Source: Gilliamella sp. Pas-s25
Lineage (GTDB): Bacteria; Pseudomonadota; Gammaproteobacteria; Enterobacterales; Orbaceae
NCBI RefSeq assembly: GCF_009795885.1
Contig: NZ_WTEV01000001.1
Location: 1-64,000 of the forward strand
Reading direction: 5' to 3'
DNA length: 64,000 nt
The notes below the pieces were generated by a model. It was not told where the DNA came from. It saw only the letters and a list, made by a program, of their open reading frames with translations, and ran no database searches. The position numbers and the translations under genes were made by a program. This document shows positions 28,472 to 38,044 of the stretch, piece by piece. Each line of letters starts with the position of its first letter. Within the stretch, counting starts at the first letter, position 1.

Positions 28472-28939
28472 TTATTCGTCAATCGGTTGATAAGGATCTT
28501 CAAATCCTAATTGCTGCATAATAGCAACTTCAATATTTTCCATTTCTTCGGCTTCTTCGTCAAGAATATGATCATAACCCAGTAAATGTAAACAACCATG
28601 TACAATCATATGGGCCCAGTGTGAAGTTAATGATTTATGTTGTTGCTTGGCTTCGGATTCGACAACTTGTTTACAAATAATTAGATCGCCCAATAAAGGA
28701 ACATCAATCTCAATGGGGGATTCAAAGGGAAAAGATAATACATTGGTGGGTTTATCTTTATGACGATAGGTATTATTTAATTGCTGGCTTTCTTGTTCAT
28801 CAACAATACGGATAGTGAGTTCGGCATTATCCATAAATTGAGGTAGAATAACATTTAACCACTGCAAAATTTGCGCTTCGGTTGGTAAATTTAGGGTATC
28901 TTCTGTAGCAATTTGCAAATCTAAAATAATGGTGCTCAT
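28472..28939 (-). CDS. ybeY: Endoribonuclease YbeY
   Basis: 155 residues. Zinc-dependent RNase of 16S rRNA 3'-end maturation and 70S quality control. The metal-binding [11 protein letters not shown] motif is at residues 114-124, with T-N-V-L-S-F-P upstream. Its usual upstream partner ybeZ (phoH-like) is absent; rlmH lies upstream instead, 13 bp away. Confidence 0.95.
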   Translation of the reverse strand: MSTIILDLQIATEDTLNLPTEAQILQWLNVILPQFMDNAELTIRIVDEQESQQLNNTYRHKDKPTNVLSFPFESPIEIDVPLLGDLIICKQVVESEAKQQHKSLTSHWAHMIVHGCLHLLGYDHILDEEAEEMENIEVAIMQQLGFEDPYQPIDE

Positions 28940-28952
28940 TTTATTACCTTAA

Positions 28953-29423
28953 TTATTCACGATGATAAGGATGATTAGTGGTTAAACTCCATGCGCGGTA
29001 AAGACTTTCAGCCACAATGACTCGTACTAAAGGATGGGGAAGCGTAAGTGGCGACAGCGACCAACTCTGCTGTGCTGCTGCTTTGCAAGCAGGAGATAAA
29101 CCTTCGGGTCCGCCGATTAATAAACTCACATCACGCCCGTCTACTTTCCAGCGTTCTAGCTGCTCAGCTAAATTATGCGTTGTGTATGGTTTACCTGGTA
29201 TATCAAGTGTCACAATGCGATTGCTTTTACCGCAAGCATTTAACATCAATTCGCCCTCTTTATCCAAAATTCGGGCAATATCAGCATTTTTAGTGCGCTT
29301 ACCTGCGGGGATTTCAACAAGTTCTAAAGGCATATCTTTAGGAAACCGTGACTGATAATCATCAAAAGCTGTAGTAACCCAGTTTGGCATTTTATTGCCA
29401 ACAGCAATAAGCTGTATCTTCAC
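28953..29423 (-). CDS. rlmH: 23S rRNA m3-pseudouridine-1915 methyltransferase
   Basis: 156 residues from GTG 29423. I chose this start because [11 protein letters not shown] is the family N-terminus and the rsfS stop is 5 bp upstream. SPOUT fold with the SAM knot L-I-G-G-P-E-G-L-S and the C-terminal E-S-L-Y-R-A-W-S-L-x-x-N-H-P-Y-H-R. Acts on assembled 70S ribosomes. rsfS-rlmH pairing is conserved. Confidence 0.94.
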   Translation of the reverse strand: MKIQLIAVGNKMPNWVTTAFDDYQSRFPKDMPLELVEIPAGKRTKNADIARILDKEGELMLNACGKSNRIVTLDIPGKPYTTHNLAEQLERWKVDGRDVSLLIGGPEGLSPACKAAAQQSWSLSPLTLPHPLVRVIVAESLYRAWSLTTNHPYHRE

Positions 29424-29427
29424 GCAA

Positions 29428-29742
29428 TTAACTCCAAAGCTTCTCGAGTTCGTAAAGCTGACGGCTTTCTTCTTGCATGATATGCACAATCACTGAATCC
29501 ATATCAACCACGACCCAATCAGCATCACTTTTCCCTTCACTACCTAACACCAAATGGCCCTGTTTTTTTGCTTCATCAAGCAAATGCCCTGCGATAGACG
29601 AAACATGACGGTTTGAAGTACCGGTACAAATAATCATATAATCGGTAATGCTTGATTTACCGCGGACATCAAGGGTAACAATGTCTTTGCCTTTTAGATC
29701 ATCAATCTTATCAATAATAAAATCTTGTAACGACTGCTGCAA
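29428..29742 (-). CDS. rsfS: Ribosomal silencing factor RsfS
   Basis: 104 residues. Binds L14 of the 50S subunit and blocks subunit joining when nutrients are low. Motifs: [23 protein letters not shown] and Y-E-L-E-K-L-W at the end. First gene of the rsfS-rlmH-ybeY run. Confidence 0.95.
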   Translation of the reverse strand: MQQSLQDFIIDKIDDLKGKDIVTLDVRGKSSITDYMIICTGTSNRHVSSIAGHLLDEAKKQGHLVLGSEGKSDADWVVVDMDSVIVHIMQEESRQLYELEKLWS

Positions 29743-29934
29743 AATAATCTCTCTTTTTATTAAAAATAAAGCGCCATTATAGCATATATTTCAAAAATAA
29801 CGGCGATGAAAAATTCATGTATATTTTTTGAATGTGACAAAATATAACGATATTGAGCAATGTGACTCAAAATCTTTTTTTAATATTTGTTTACTAAATT
29901 ATAAAAATAGCCTTATTTAAAAAGGTAATTTTAT

Positions 29935-30327
29935 TTAATTATCTAATTTCTTATCTTTTTTCTTTTTCCTCATCTTTTTTGCCAATTTATCTTCACGCAT
30001 TTTTTTTATTTGTTCTTTTCTGTTTTTCTTTACTTGGCTTCTTTTCAATTTTTTTTGATTATTTATAGCTAAATTTTTCTCTTTTTTTATTACATCTTTT
30101 ATTGGATTTTTTGCTTTTCGCTTTTTTTCTCTATGCATACTAAATTCAGCTAGCACTTCTGTTAACGACGATATAATCACAAAGAATAAAAGTCCTAAAA
30201 ATAAACCTAATAAAGATGGATATATTGGATTGTAATCGTGACCCATGCGCGGATGGATCCTAAATGTTCCTGCTTTTGCAATATTAGTTTTAAACAAAAA
30301 AAGAATAAGAAAAAATTTCACCTTCAT
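29935..30327 (-). CDS. Small membrane protein with lysine-rich tail, unknown
   Basis: About 130 residues. A hydrophobic N-terminal segment (possible signal peptide, K-F-F-L-I-L-F-L-F) is followed by R-I-H-P-R-M-G-H-D-Y-N-P and one membrane helix (about 43-62, L-L-G-L-F-L-G-L-L-F-F-V-I). The last 65 residues are almost all Lys, Arg, Glu and Gln and predicted helical, ending K-K-K-K-D-K-K-L-D-N. ATG 30327 gives the better signal-like start; no clear ribosome site precedes it. No family recognised. The basic tail could bind nucleic acid, ribosomes or lipid head groups. Confidence 0.5.
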   Translation of the reverse strand: MKVKFFLILFLFKTNIAKAGTFRIHPRMGHDYNPIYPSLLGLFLGLLFFVIISSLTEVLAEFSMHREKKRKAKNPIKDVIKKEKNLAINNQKKLKRSQVKKNRKEQIKKMREDKLAKKMRKKKKDKKLDN

Positions 30328-30716
30328 AATGTATACGATCATACTGAATAATTTTTCAATTATTTTATCTTATAAGAGTTGATTTGTATAAATATTAACG
30401 GATACTTATATAACAAAAAGGCATGATTTTTGGTAAGTCCTCAAAACTCATTAAAAAATATTTATGTACATTATTGATTTTATTTGGCTTTTGTTTTGTT
30501 GTTTTTAATTAAACTAAATATTTCAATCTATTAAAGCTTTTTACAAACTTAATCAAAGTTACGCCTAACAAATTTTTCCAAAAAATACCCCAAAAAACTA
30601 GCCAAACTTTTTTTAAACGGTTATACTTTCATCAATTTAAAAAATAGCTTATTTAATAAGCAGGTAAGCAAGCAAAATATAAATAAAACAATAATTTACT
30701 TGACAGGAGAACCGTA
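30328..30716. other. 389-bp AT-rich gap
   Basis: Poly-T/A-rich sequence between divergent genes with no supported gene. It presumably holds the promoter of the adhesin downstream; ACAGGAGA just before ATG 30717 is a good ribosome site. Confidence 0.5.
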
Positions 30717-30731
30717 ATGCATTATCATTTT

Positions 30732-30752
30732 AAACACCAAACACCAAACACC
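30732..30752 (+). repeat. Heptanucleotide tandem repeat, (AAACACC)x3
   Basis: Three exact copies of AAACACC lie within the 5' coding region that starts at ATG 30717. With three copies the frame stops at TGA 30774. One more copy, or two fewer, would join the ATG to the long adhesin frame downstream. Since 7 is not a multiple of 3, copy-number change switches frames. Confidence 0.75.
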
Positions 30753-30820
30753 AGCACTGCCAAACCTATGTCCTGAATTTCCTAAATAACCATGTTAGAC
30801 GAGTTTTTTCTCTTATCTCG

Positions 30821-31822
30821 TTGATATCCTCGAAATTATCCCCCAAACTATTATCTAAATTATCTTCAAAAGTTCCGTTGGTATTGTTCTTGTTGTCTTC
30901 ATGGCATTCACAGGCATTGGTCGGTAAAAAAGGTAATCGTAGCGATGCAATCATATTATCGCCATCACCATTTATCAACTTCGTTAGACCTGATCTGGTT
31001 TGGGGCACAGATGAAAATGCTGGTCCCGTTGACATATGGAACTCTCAAAAAGGATTCCTAGTACAGTCAATCAACCCCTACTCATATGCGCTTAATTTTC
31101 CGACCACGGGAGCTGACGGATTATATTTTGATTTAGATATAGAAGGTGTTGATGCAAGTCAGTTGACTTGGGAACCTGTTACGCATGAGGGTATAACTGC
31201 TACAGTGGAATGGAAGATAGGAAAATGGGATGATTGGCTTGATAATCCAGAAGATGTGACGAGAGTTACTCTAACAGGTCCTAAGCTGAATAATTCTTGG
31301 CTAGCTGAGAGTCCATCATACCCAGGTCTAGTTTATAAGCCAAATTTACCGCAGACATTCGAGTTAGTGGGTAAAGATAGCAAGGGTCATGAGGTTGTAA
31401 CATATGGATTTGTATTACAGAAATGGTTCGTTCTCCGCGATGCAGATGACAGATGGCCTGGTGTTCCATCACACGCAAAATGGTGTGAGGGATTAGGCTA
31501 TCGACTTCCGAAAGCAAAAGACCTCACCAATGCCATCTGTCTTGATTACGATCACAACCCAGACAATGATTTATGTAGAGGTGTTGTGGGCGCTACGCCG
31601 TCATCAAGTGGTAATCATTATCAGCGTCGAATTGGGGCAGGATTTTTCACAGAGTGGGGCAAAATGTATTATTACTACGGGGCAAGATTCGGTAACGATG
31701 GCTACTCGGTAAGTGATCCTTCAACAGATAACAAAACGTACTTTGCTGTGACCTCGTTTGACGGTGAAGTGTTGCGTACCCCTTTGAATGTTGGTTATGA
31801 GGGGCTTTGCGTCACGCCTTAG
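30821..31822 (+). CDS. Secreted adhesin with C-terminal lectin-like domain (possibly phase-OFF)
   Basis: 333 residues in the open frame; the TTG at 30821 is only the nominal start. The frame is open back to 30734, and the well-placed ATG 30717 (after ACAGGAGA) is out of frame by one heptamer unit. A hydrophobic stretch V-P-L-V-L-F-L-L-S-S-W-H-S-Q-A looks like the end of an extended signal peptide. The middle resembles Ig-like adhesin repeats. The C-terminal domain (about 200-333) carries W-C-E-G-L-G-Y-R-L-P-K-A-K-D-L-T-N-A and a final Y-E-G-L-C-V-T-P. This pattern resembles invasin/intimin-type C-type-lectin-like tips. Probably surface exposed. No outer-membrane anchor is visible. Confidence 0.65.
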   Translation: MISSKLSPKLLSKLSSKVPLVLFLLSSWHSQALVGKKGNRSDAIILSPSPFINFVRPDLVWGTDENAGPVDIWNSQKGFLVQSINPYSYALNFPTTGADGLYFDLDIEGVDASQLTWEPVTHEGITATVEWKIGKWDDWLDNPEDVTRVTLTGPKLNNSWLAESPSYPGLVYKPNLPQTFELVGKDSKGHEVVTYGFVLQKWFVLRDADDRWPGVPSHAKWCEGLGYRLPKAKDLTNAICLDYDHNPDNDLCRGVVGATPSSSGNHYQRRIGAGFFTEWGKMYYYYGARFGNDGYSVSDPSTDNKTYFAVTSFDGEVLRTPLNVGYEGLCVTP

Positions 31823-31949
31823 CTTTTGTTTTTAGTTCTTGATTTTTTGGGCTTCGGGTGGGATTATGGTGCGAATTAAGGATAATTTAGCAAAGAACAA
31901 AGCCCCCAGCGTTTTGCGGGACTCCAAGCTGACCGCGCCTGTGAGCTAT

Positions 31950-31978
31950 GCGCTTTTGTTACTAGATAGTAAAAGCGC
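31950..31978 (+). terminator. Hairpin after the adhesin gene
   Basis: GCGCTTTT...TACTA, loop GA, TAGTA...AAAGCGC, with a two-base bulge. It lacks a strong U-run, so termination is tentative. Confidence 0.4.
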
Positions 31979-32364
31979 TTGTTTCAGAAAAATAAAACTC
32001 ACCGAAATAATAAACAAAAATTATGTTGTAATGCATTTATTTATTATTAAAAACAAATAATTAAGTAAAATAAATAGGGTGTTTGAATAATTTTTTGACG
32101 TTTTTTAACACTGTTTCCAAAGCTTTTTACTAAAAGTCTAATCAAAACTGCCTTAGTATTCATATTATCGATAATGCTTGCCTCCTTAAGACCATTTTTA
32201 CTCGTCTATTTAATATAAATATTTTTTATAACTCTAAAAAAAGATTGAAATCATACGTTGATTAAGTAAGGATAATTAACTGTGATTTTTTATACCACAT
32301 TATGCATACGCATATTGTGCAACCATGCCTTTAAGGCTGATGCAATAAATAATAAGGAGTCAAT
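31979..32364. other. 386-bp gap upstream of glyA
   Basis: AT-rich with no supported gene. It contains the glyA promoter region; a near-palindrome ATGCATACGCAT occurs about 65 bp before the glyA start, and AAGGAGT is the ribosome site. No classical PurR box was seen. Confidence 0.5.
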
Positions 32365-33621
32365 ATGTTTAATAAAGATATGACTATTGCCGAGTATGAT
32401 AAGGAATTGTGGGATGCCATTAAAGGCGAAGAGCAGCGTCAAGAAGATCATCTTGAGCTGATCGCATCAGAAAACTATACCAGCCCACGAGTAATGCAAG
32501 CACAAGGCTCACAGCTCACTAATAAATATGCCGAAGGTTACCCAGGGAAACGTTATTATGGTGGTTGTGAATATGTTGATATTGTTGAAAAATTAGCAAT
32601 TGAACGTGCCAAGGTCTTATTTGGTGCTGATTATGCTAATGTGCAACCACATTCAGGTTCACAGGCCAATTTTGCCGTTTACATGGCGCTGCTAAAGACC
32701 GGCGATACTGTTTTAGGTATGAATCTATCAGAAGGTGGGCATTTGACGCATGGTTCGCCAGTTAGCTTTTCTGGCAAGCTTTATCATATTGTGGATTATG
32801 GGGTTGATGATTCAGGGCGCATTGATTATGACAAGCTGGCTAAAACAGCTCAAGAGTCTAAGCCAAAAATGATCATTGGTGGGTTTTCGGCTTATTCTGG
32901 TGTGGTGGATTGGAAGCGTATGCGAGAAATCGCTGATAGTGTGGGCGCTTATTTATTTGTGGATATGGCACATGTGGCTGGTTTGGTTGCCGCAGGTGTT
33001 TATCCAAATCCTGTTCCTTATGCACACGTTGTGACTACAACAACCCATAAAACCCTAGGTGGCCCACGCGGGGGATTGATTTTAGCTAAAGGTGGCAGTG
33101 ACGAATTATATAAAAAATTAAATTCGGCGGTCTTTCCTGGAGCGCAAGGTGGACCTTTAATGCATGTGATTGCCGCTAAAGCGGTAGCATTAAAAGAAGC
33201 AATGGAGCCAGCTTATAAAGAATATCAACAGCAAGTGGTGAAAAATGCCAAAACGATGGTTGACGTGATTGTGCAACGTGGTTATAAAGTGGTTTCTGGC
33301 GAAACACACAACCATCTGTTTTTAATTGATTTAGTCGATAAAAATATCACAGGTAAAGAAGCCGATGCGGCTTTGGGGAGTGCCAATATTACTGTCAATA
33401 AAAATAGTGTACCTAAAGATCCACAAAGCCCGTTTGTGACATCAGGCGTGCGTATTGGTACGCCAGCTATTACTCGCCGAGGTTTTAAAGAAGCCGAATC
33501 ACGCGATTTGGCAAATTGGATTTGTGATGTTTTAGATAATATTGATGACGAGCAAACCATTCAAGCAGTAAAAGACAAAGTTTTAGCTATTTGTCGCCGC
33601 TTGCCTGTTTATCAGCATTAA
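32365..33621 (+). CDS. glyA: Serine hydroxymethyltransferase
   Basis: 418 residues, PLP enzyme converting serine and tetrahydrofolate to glycine and methylene-THF. PLP Lys is in [14 protein letters not shown] near residue 230. [10 protein letters not shown] and G-K-R-Y-Y-G-G-C-E are present. Single gene with its own leader and a hairpin terminator. Confidence 0.97.
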   Translation: MFNKDMTIAEYDKELWDAIKGEEQRQEDHLELIASENYTSPRVMQAQGSQLTNKYAEGYPGKRYYGGCEYVDIVEKLAIERAKVLFGADYANVQPHSGSQANFAVYMALLKTGDTVLGMNLSEGGHLTHGSPVSFSGKLYHIVDYGVDDSGRIDYDKLAKTAQESKPKMIIGGFSAYSGVVDWKRMREIADSVGAYLFVDMAHVAGLVAAGVYPNPVPYAHVVTTTTHKTLGGPRGGLILAKGGSDELYKKLNSAVFPGAQGGPLMHVIAAKAVALKEAMEPAYKEYQQQVVKNAKTMVDVIVQRGYKVVSGETHNHLFLIDLVDKNITGKEADAALGSANITVNKNSVPKDPQSPFVTSGVRIGTPAITRRGFKEAESRDLANWICDVLDNIDDEQTIQAVKDKVLAICRRLPVYQH

Positions 33622-33632
33622 TGGCTGATTAA

Positions 33633-33656
33633 TTTCGCCGACTAGTATCGGCGAAA
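33633..33656 (+). terminator. Hairpin after glyA
   Basis: TTTCGCCGA, loop CTAGTA, TCGGCGAAA; a perfect 9-bp stem 11 bp past the glyA stop and before the convergent gene's stop at 33670. It serves glyA and possibly both directions. Confidence 0.65.
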
Positions 33657-33669
33657 TGCTCTGTTGATT

Positions 33670-35847
33670 TTATTTGTCAATATTGGTGGTTGTGTCAGTT
33701 TTATTTTGGGTTTGCTCTTGATTATGCTGCTTGATATAGTGGTCAAGGTAACCTTCATGCCATAACCATCCCGCTGTCGCTCCAACACCAAGTAAAATAG
33801 CTAACCAAAAAATAACGATCAGCTTTTGGTGGCGCTGTTTCATAGGGTCATGCAAATTACGTTTTGCATTTGTTGGTAGTTCAGCTTTGCTGGTGAGTAG
33901 CCCGCCTAGCATTAAGTTGATTTTAACTTGCCCGTTAATAGCCCAGCCTGATGCTTCAAGCAGTGGTCCAAGGGTTCTTCGGCGTAATTTTAACCATGCC
34001 AAAATAACAGAAGGACCCGAAATAATCAGGAATATCCCAACAAAAAACAAAGGGAATTGCCACCAAGTGAGCGAAAAAATCGCTTGAAAAATCGAAGCTA
34101 ATGCCGTGCCGATTGCGCCAACGGCTAAACCAATTGCCGCAAAAATACCGACGCTTTTGCCAATATCAAATTTATTAGCTGGGTTTTGCAATGCTTGTTC
34201 ACTCGATTTTTCAACATCGGCATCTTTGCTGCTTGCCCATTTGTTAATTTGTTCGGTAATACAGCGCCCAATGCGTTGATATGGTGCCAAAATCGCTTGC
34301 TGAATACTAATTGGTTTGGTGATTATTTTAACGACATTGGCATCCCAATCATTCCCTTCATTGTCGATAAACACACCATTGCGACCTTCAATTAATAGAT
34401 CACCTTGCCCTGCGGTCATGGCAGCGGCAATCAGCTGTTTTTGCCCATGCCGTGTACATTCACAATAAAGTAGACAAAGTTCAGAATAATTTGCCATTGT
34501 TGAGTGTTTGGCGATATTGTCAACTGCAACGCAAAGGGTTGCGCAGCGACCATCTATATAAAGATTACCTAGTTGAAAGGCAGCTCGGGTTTTTGGCGTG
34601 AAGAAGTCTGCAAAAGAGACAAAGTTAACCAGTAAACGGTAAAGATGTTTATGAAACAGGACTAATTTTTCTAACACTAGCACATCTGATGCAGATATTG
34701 GCGTTTTGTTGTCTTGTTCAACCATCTGCTTAAATTCGTTGAGTAAATCATCGTTAGCTAGCTTGGTAATGACGCTATTTGACATATCTTCTATACTGGC
34801 AGAGGGTTCAATTTCAACTGTTAATTGTGCCATTTCGGGCTTAGCGCTAATAAGAGTAGCGTAAGCTTGCAAACTTTGTTGAATGTCTTGCCATTCTTGC
34901 GGTGTTAATTGATCGGGATTATATAATGATGACGCCACTAATGTTTTAAATCGGCTGATTTTAGCTTTCCAAAGTGGATTAAGCCCATTGACGAGATCAA
35001 GCGCATTGGTTGTATCGATTTTTGATAGTGGTAATTCGGCTAAAGCTTCATCAGACAGTAATCCATTTTGTGTTGGTACAATATATTTTTCATCGACATT
35101 GAGCGCGGTTTGCGCTTGAGGAGCGTATTGTGCTAGTTCAATGCGTAAAAAATAATCATCAATTTTGGGTTTGAGTTGTTGGATTAACTTCCAAATTTCG
35201 GCACTATTTTCACCAAATGGTGTTTGCGTGTTACTTATTTTGGTTTGCCATTGTAACCACGTTTTTAAGTTGTCAACAAAAGTGGTGGCGATGTTTAGAT
35301 CGATACCGTCTTGCCCACTCATATCTTTTTTTGCGCCGGTGGTTTGGATTGCTGTTTGAATAAACGTTTGCATTTCGGGCGATAATTCGCTTGATGCAGG
35401 GAAGATTAAATCACCATTGTAAAGCTTGTCAGCATTGGTTTTTATACATTGCTGTATGTCGTCTTGGCTTAAATAATCCACGTTACTTTTATTTAAGCTT
35501 GCTAAAATGCTATGCGCGGTGACAGAGAGTTTATTCCCTGATGGAGTTGATGTATCAATTTGTGATAAGGGGAGTGTTTCGCTCGTTTTTAAAATACTAT
35601 CAAATGAAATAATTTTATCTCGAGTCCAGCTAATGGCATCTAAAATATCAGGTATGCGAATACGTCCATCTTTGTCTGAGTCGAGTAGCGCTAAGGTTCG
35701 TTCATCAAAATCTAGCCCTATGGTTGGGCAACTTAAAGCTACCCATAATTTGGGGTCTAAATCAGGTAGATTAATAATATCATTGGCATTTTTAAATACC
35801 ACTTGATCTAATCCACCTACGCGCTGAAATGTCCACATGTGACTCAT
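33670..35847 (-). CDS. Large EF-hand-containing membrane protein, unknown
   Basis: 725 residues from ATG 35847, preferred because GGAG lies six bases upstream. An EF-hand-like calcium loop D-S-D-K-D-G-R-I-R-I-P-D sits at about residues 55-66. A long mainly helical soluble region follows (to about 560). Then come two or three membrane helices (about 572-630, G-I-F-A-A-I-G-L-A-V-G-A-I-G and L-F-F-V-G-I-F-L-I-I), another helix near 690-712 and a Gln/Asn/Thr-rich tail. No enzyme motif seen and no family name I trust. Convergent with glyA and divergent from uup. It appears intact and is one of the largest unassigned proteins here. Confidence 0.7.
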   Translation of the reverse strand: MSHMWTFQRVGGLDQVVFKNANDIINLPDLDPKLWVALSCPTIGLDFDERTLALLDSDKDGRIRIPDILDAISWTRDKIISFDSILKTSETLPLSQIDTSTPSGNKLSVTAHSILASLNKSNVDYLSQDDIQQCIKTNADKLYNGDLIFPASSELSPEMQTFIQTAIQTTGAKKDMSGQDGIDLNIATTFVDNLKTWLQWQTKISNTQTPFGENSAEIWKLIQQLKPKIDDYFLRIELAQYAPQAQTALNVDEKYIVPTQNGLLSDEALAELPLSKIDTTNALDLVNGLNPLWKAKISRFKTLVASSLYNPDQLTPQEWQDIQQSLQAYATLISAKPEMAQLTVEIEPSASIEDMSNSVITKLANDDLLNEFKQMVEQDNKTPISASDVLVLEKLVLFHKHLYRLLVNFVSFADFFTPKTRAAFQLGNLYIDGRCATLCVAVDNIAKHSTMANYSELCLLYCECTRHGQKQLIAAAMTAGQGDLLIEGRNGVFIDNEGNDWDANVVKIITKPISIQQAILAPYQRIGRCITEQINKWASSKDADVEKSSEQALQNPANKFDIGKSVGIFAAIGLAVGAIGTALASIFQAIFSLTWWQFPLFFVGIFLIISGPSVILAWLKLRRRTLGPLLEASGWAINGQVKINLMLGGLLTSKAELPTNAKRNLHDPMKQRHQKLIVIFWLAILLGVGATAGWLWHEGYLDHYIKQHNQEQTQNKTDTTTNIDK

Positions 35848-36045
35848 AGTTATCTCCACATCAAAATCTAAATAATATTTTGTACATTAATATAAACAGT
35901 ATTTATTTTTTTTGATAGAACAGAACAGTAATTTCTAATATTTGTGACACCTATTAGTGTATCTTTGGTATTTGATTTAGTTGCCTTTGGCAACTTTATG
36001 ATAGAATAATGCCTTATTACTTAATATCCAAAAAAAATCACTAAT

Positions 36046-37971
36046 ATGTCATTAATTAATCTTACCAATGCTTATCTTTCATTTAGCGATGCACCACTAC
36101 TTGATCATATCGATATGTCTATTGAACCAAACGAGCGTGTTTGTCTTGTTGGTCGCAATGGTGCCGGCAAATCAACGTTACTTAAAGTGTTAAATAAAGA
36201 AGTGCCATTAGATGAAGGGCAAATTATTTATGAAAATAATGTAATTGTTTCACGCTTACAGCAAGATCCTCCTCGCGATGTGCAAGGCAATGTGTTTGAC
36301 TTTGTGGCAGAAGGATTACACGAACAAGCACAGTTACTACGAGATTATTACGATTTAGCTCATCGTGTTGAACACGATCCTTGCGAAAGTAACTTGGCTA
36401 AATTAGCGAAAATGCAAGAGCAGTTAGATCATCAAAATGGTTGGCAATTAGATAGTCGTATTCGTAATGTTATTTCGTCGTTATCACTTGATGGTGATGC
36501 CTTGTTATCTTCGCTATCTGGTGGTTGGCTTCGTAAAGCTGCATTAGCCAAAGCATTAGTTTGTCAACCGTCGGTTTTATTGCTTGATGAACCAACAAAC
36601 CATTTAGATATTCAAACCATAAAATGGTTGGAAGAGTTTTTGAAAAGTTTTAATGGCAGTATTGTGTTTATTTCTCATGATCGTTCGTTTATTCGTCAAA
36701 TGGCAACGCGTATTATTGATTTAGATCGGGGTAAAATTGCCTCTTGGAGTGGTAACTACGATAACTATTTACTTGGTAAAGAAGAAGCCTTGCGCGTTGA
36801 AGAGTTGCAAAATGCGGAATTTGATAAAAAATTAGCTCAAGAAGAGGTTTGGATTCGCCAAGGTATTAAAGCTCGCCGTACACGTAATGAAGGGCGAGTA
36901 CGTGCGTTGAAAGCAATGCGCCAAGAGTATAGCGAGCGTCGCCAAGTGATGGGCAGTGCCAAAATGCAAATTGAAGAGGCGCTACGTTCTGGAAAAATTG
37001 TTTTTGAGCTTGAAAATGTGACCTATCAGATTGAAGATAAATTGCTAGTTAATGATTTTACTGTGCAAGTATTACGTGGCGATAAGATCGCCCTGATTGG
37101 TCCTAATGGTATTGGTAAAACGACGTTGTTAAAACTAATGTTAGGTAATTTAGCGCCAACATCAGGTAGCGTACATTGTGGTACAAAGCTTGAAGTGGCT
37201 TATTTTGATCAATATCGATTAGAACTTGATCCTGAAAAAACCGTGATGGATAATTTAGCTGAAGGTAAACAAGAGGTGATGGTTAATGGACGATCACGTC
37301 ACGTTCTTGGTTATCTGCAAGATTTTCTATTCCCGCCAAAACGCGCCCGAACACCTGTTCGTGCATTATCAGGTGGTGAGCGTAATCGTTTATTGCTGGC
37401 TAAACTATTTTTAAAACCTAGCAATTTATTAATACTTGATGAACCGACCAATGATCTTGATATTGAAACGCTGGAGTTGTTAGAAGAGTTGGTTAATGAT
37501 TATCAGGGAACAGTTTTGCTAGTTAGCCATGATCGACAGTTTGTTGATAACGTCGTTACCCAATGTTGGTTTTTTGAAGAAAAAGGGCATATTGGCGTTT
37601 ATGCAGGTGGTTATGCTGATGCTCTGCAACAGCAGCAACAGGCGCAACCGGTTAAGGTGGCGGCAGTTAATGATGTTAAACAGCCTAAAAAAGCATTAAG
37701 CACGGCGAATAACAAAAGCAATGATCAAGCCACTAAAAAGAAAGTTAAGCTGAGTTATAATGAGCAACGAGAGTTAACACAATTGCCAAGCAAAATAGAG
37801 CAATTAGAATTAGCCATTGCTGATTTACAAGTTCAAATTGGTCAAAGTGACTTTTTTAATCAACCCCACGAGGTTACGGGACCAATCTTACAATCTTTAA
37901 CCGATAAAGAAGCTGAATTAGAGTCTGCTTTTGAACGCTGGGAACAGTTAGAGTCTTTAAGTAAATTATAA
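36046..37971 (+). CDS. uup: ABC-F ATPase Uup
   Basis: 641 residues with two ATPase domains. Walker A: G-R-N-G-A-G-K-S-T and G-P-N-G-I-G-K-T-T. Signatures: L-S-G-G-W-L-R-K-A-A and L-S-G-G-E-R-N-R-L-L. D-E-P-T-N-H-L-D and D-E-P-T-N-D-L-D are intact. The linker (about 235-310) and a C-terminal coiled coil (about 565-641) after an Ala/Gln-rich hinge are those of Uup. Ribosome-associated factor also linked to precise transposon excision. Confidence 0.93.
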   Translation: MSLINLTNAYLSFSDAPLLDHIDMSIEPNERVCLVGRNGAGKSTLLKVLNKEVPLDEGQIIYENNVIVSRLQQDPPRDVQGNVFDFVAEGLHEQAQLLRDYYDLAHRVEHDPCESNLAKLAKMQEQLDHQNGWQLDSRIRNVISSLSLDGDALLSSLSGGWLRKAALAKALVCQPSVLLLDEPTNHLDIQTIKWLEEFLKSFNGSIVFISHDRSFIRQMATRIIDLDRGKIASWSGNYDNYLLGKEEALRVEELQNAEFDKKLAQEEVWIRQGIKARRTRNEGRVRALKAMRQEYSERRQVMGSAKMQIEEALRSGKIVFELENVTYQIEDKLLVNDFTVQVLRGDKIALIGPNGIGKTTLLKLMLGNLAPTSGSVHCGTKLEVAYFDQYRLELDPEKTVMDNLAEGKQEVMVNGRSRHVLGYLQDFLFPPKRARTPVRALSGGERNRLLLAKLFLKPSNLLILDEPTNDLDIETLELLEELVNDYQGTVLLVSHDRQFVDNVVTQCWFFEEKGHIGVYAGGYADALQQQQQAQPVKVAAVNDVKQPKKALSTANNKSNDQATKKKVKLSYNEQRELTQLPSKIEQLELAIADLQVQIGQSDFFNQPHEVTGPILQSLTDKEAELESAFERWEQLESLSKL

Positions 37972-37988
37972 TGTAAGACTGTTATTTT

Positions 37989-38025
37989 CAGCATTATTTA
38001 TTGGGGTATATAATAAATAATGCTG
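37989..38025. terminator. Hairpin between convergent uup and sotB-like genes
   Basis: CAGCATTATTTATT and AATAAATAATGCTG form a 14-bp perfect stem. It lies 18 bp past the uup stop and 20 bp before the exporter stop. Confidence 0.65.
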
Positions 38026-38044
38026 TTTCTGAGCGTTAAGATTT

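Noticed and set aside
31839-32060. 73-codon frame after the adhesin gene
   Set aside because: Depends on a non-ATG start, crosses the hairpin at 31950 and has no recognisable pattern, though local GC is higher than its surroundings.
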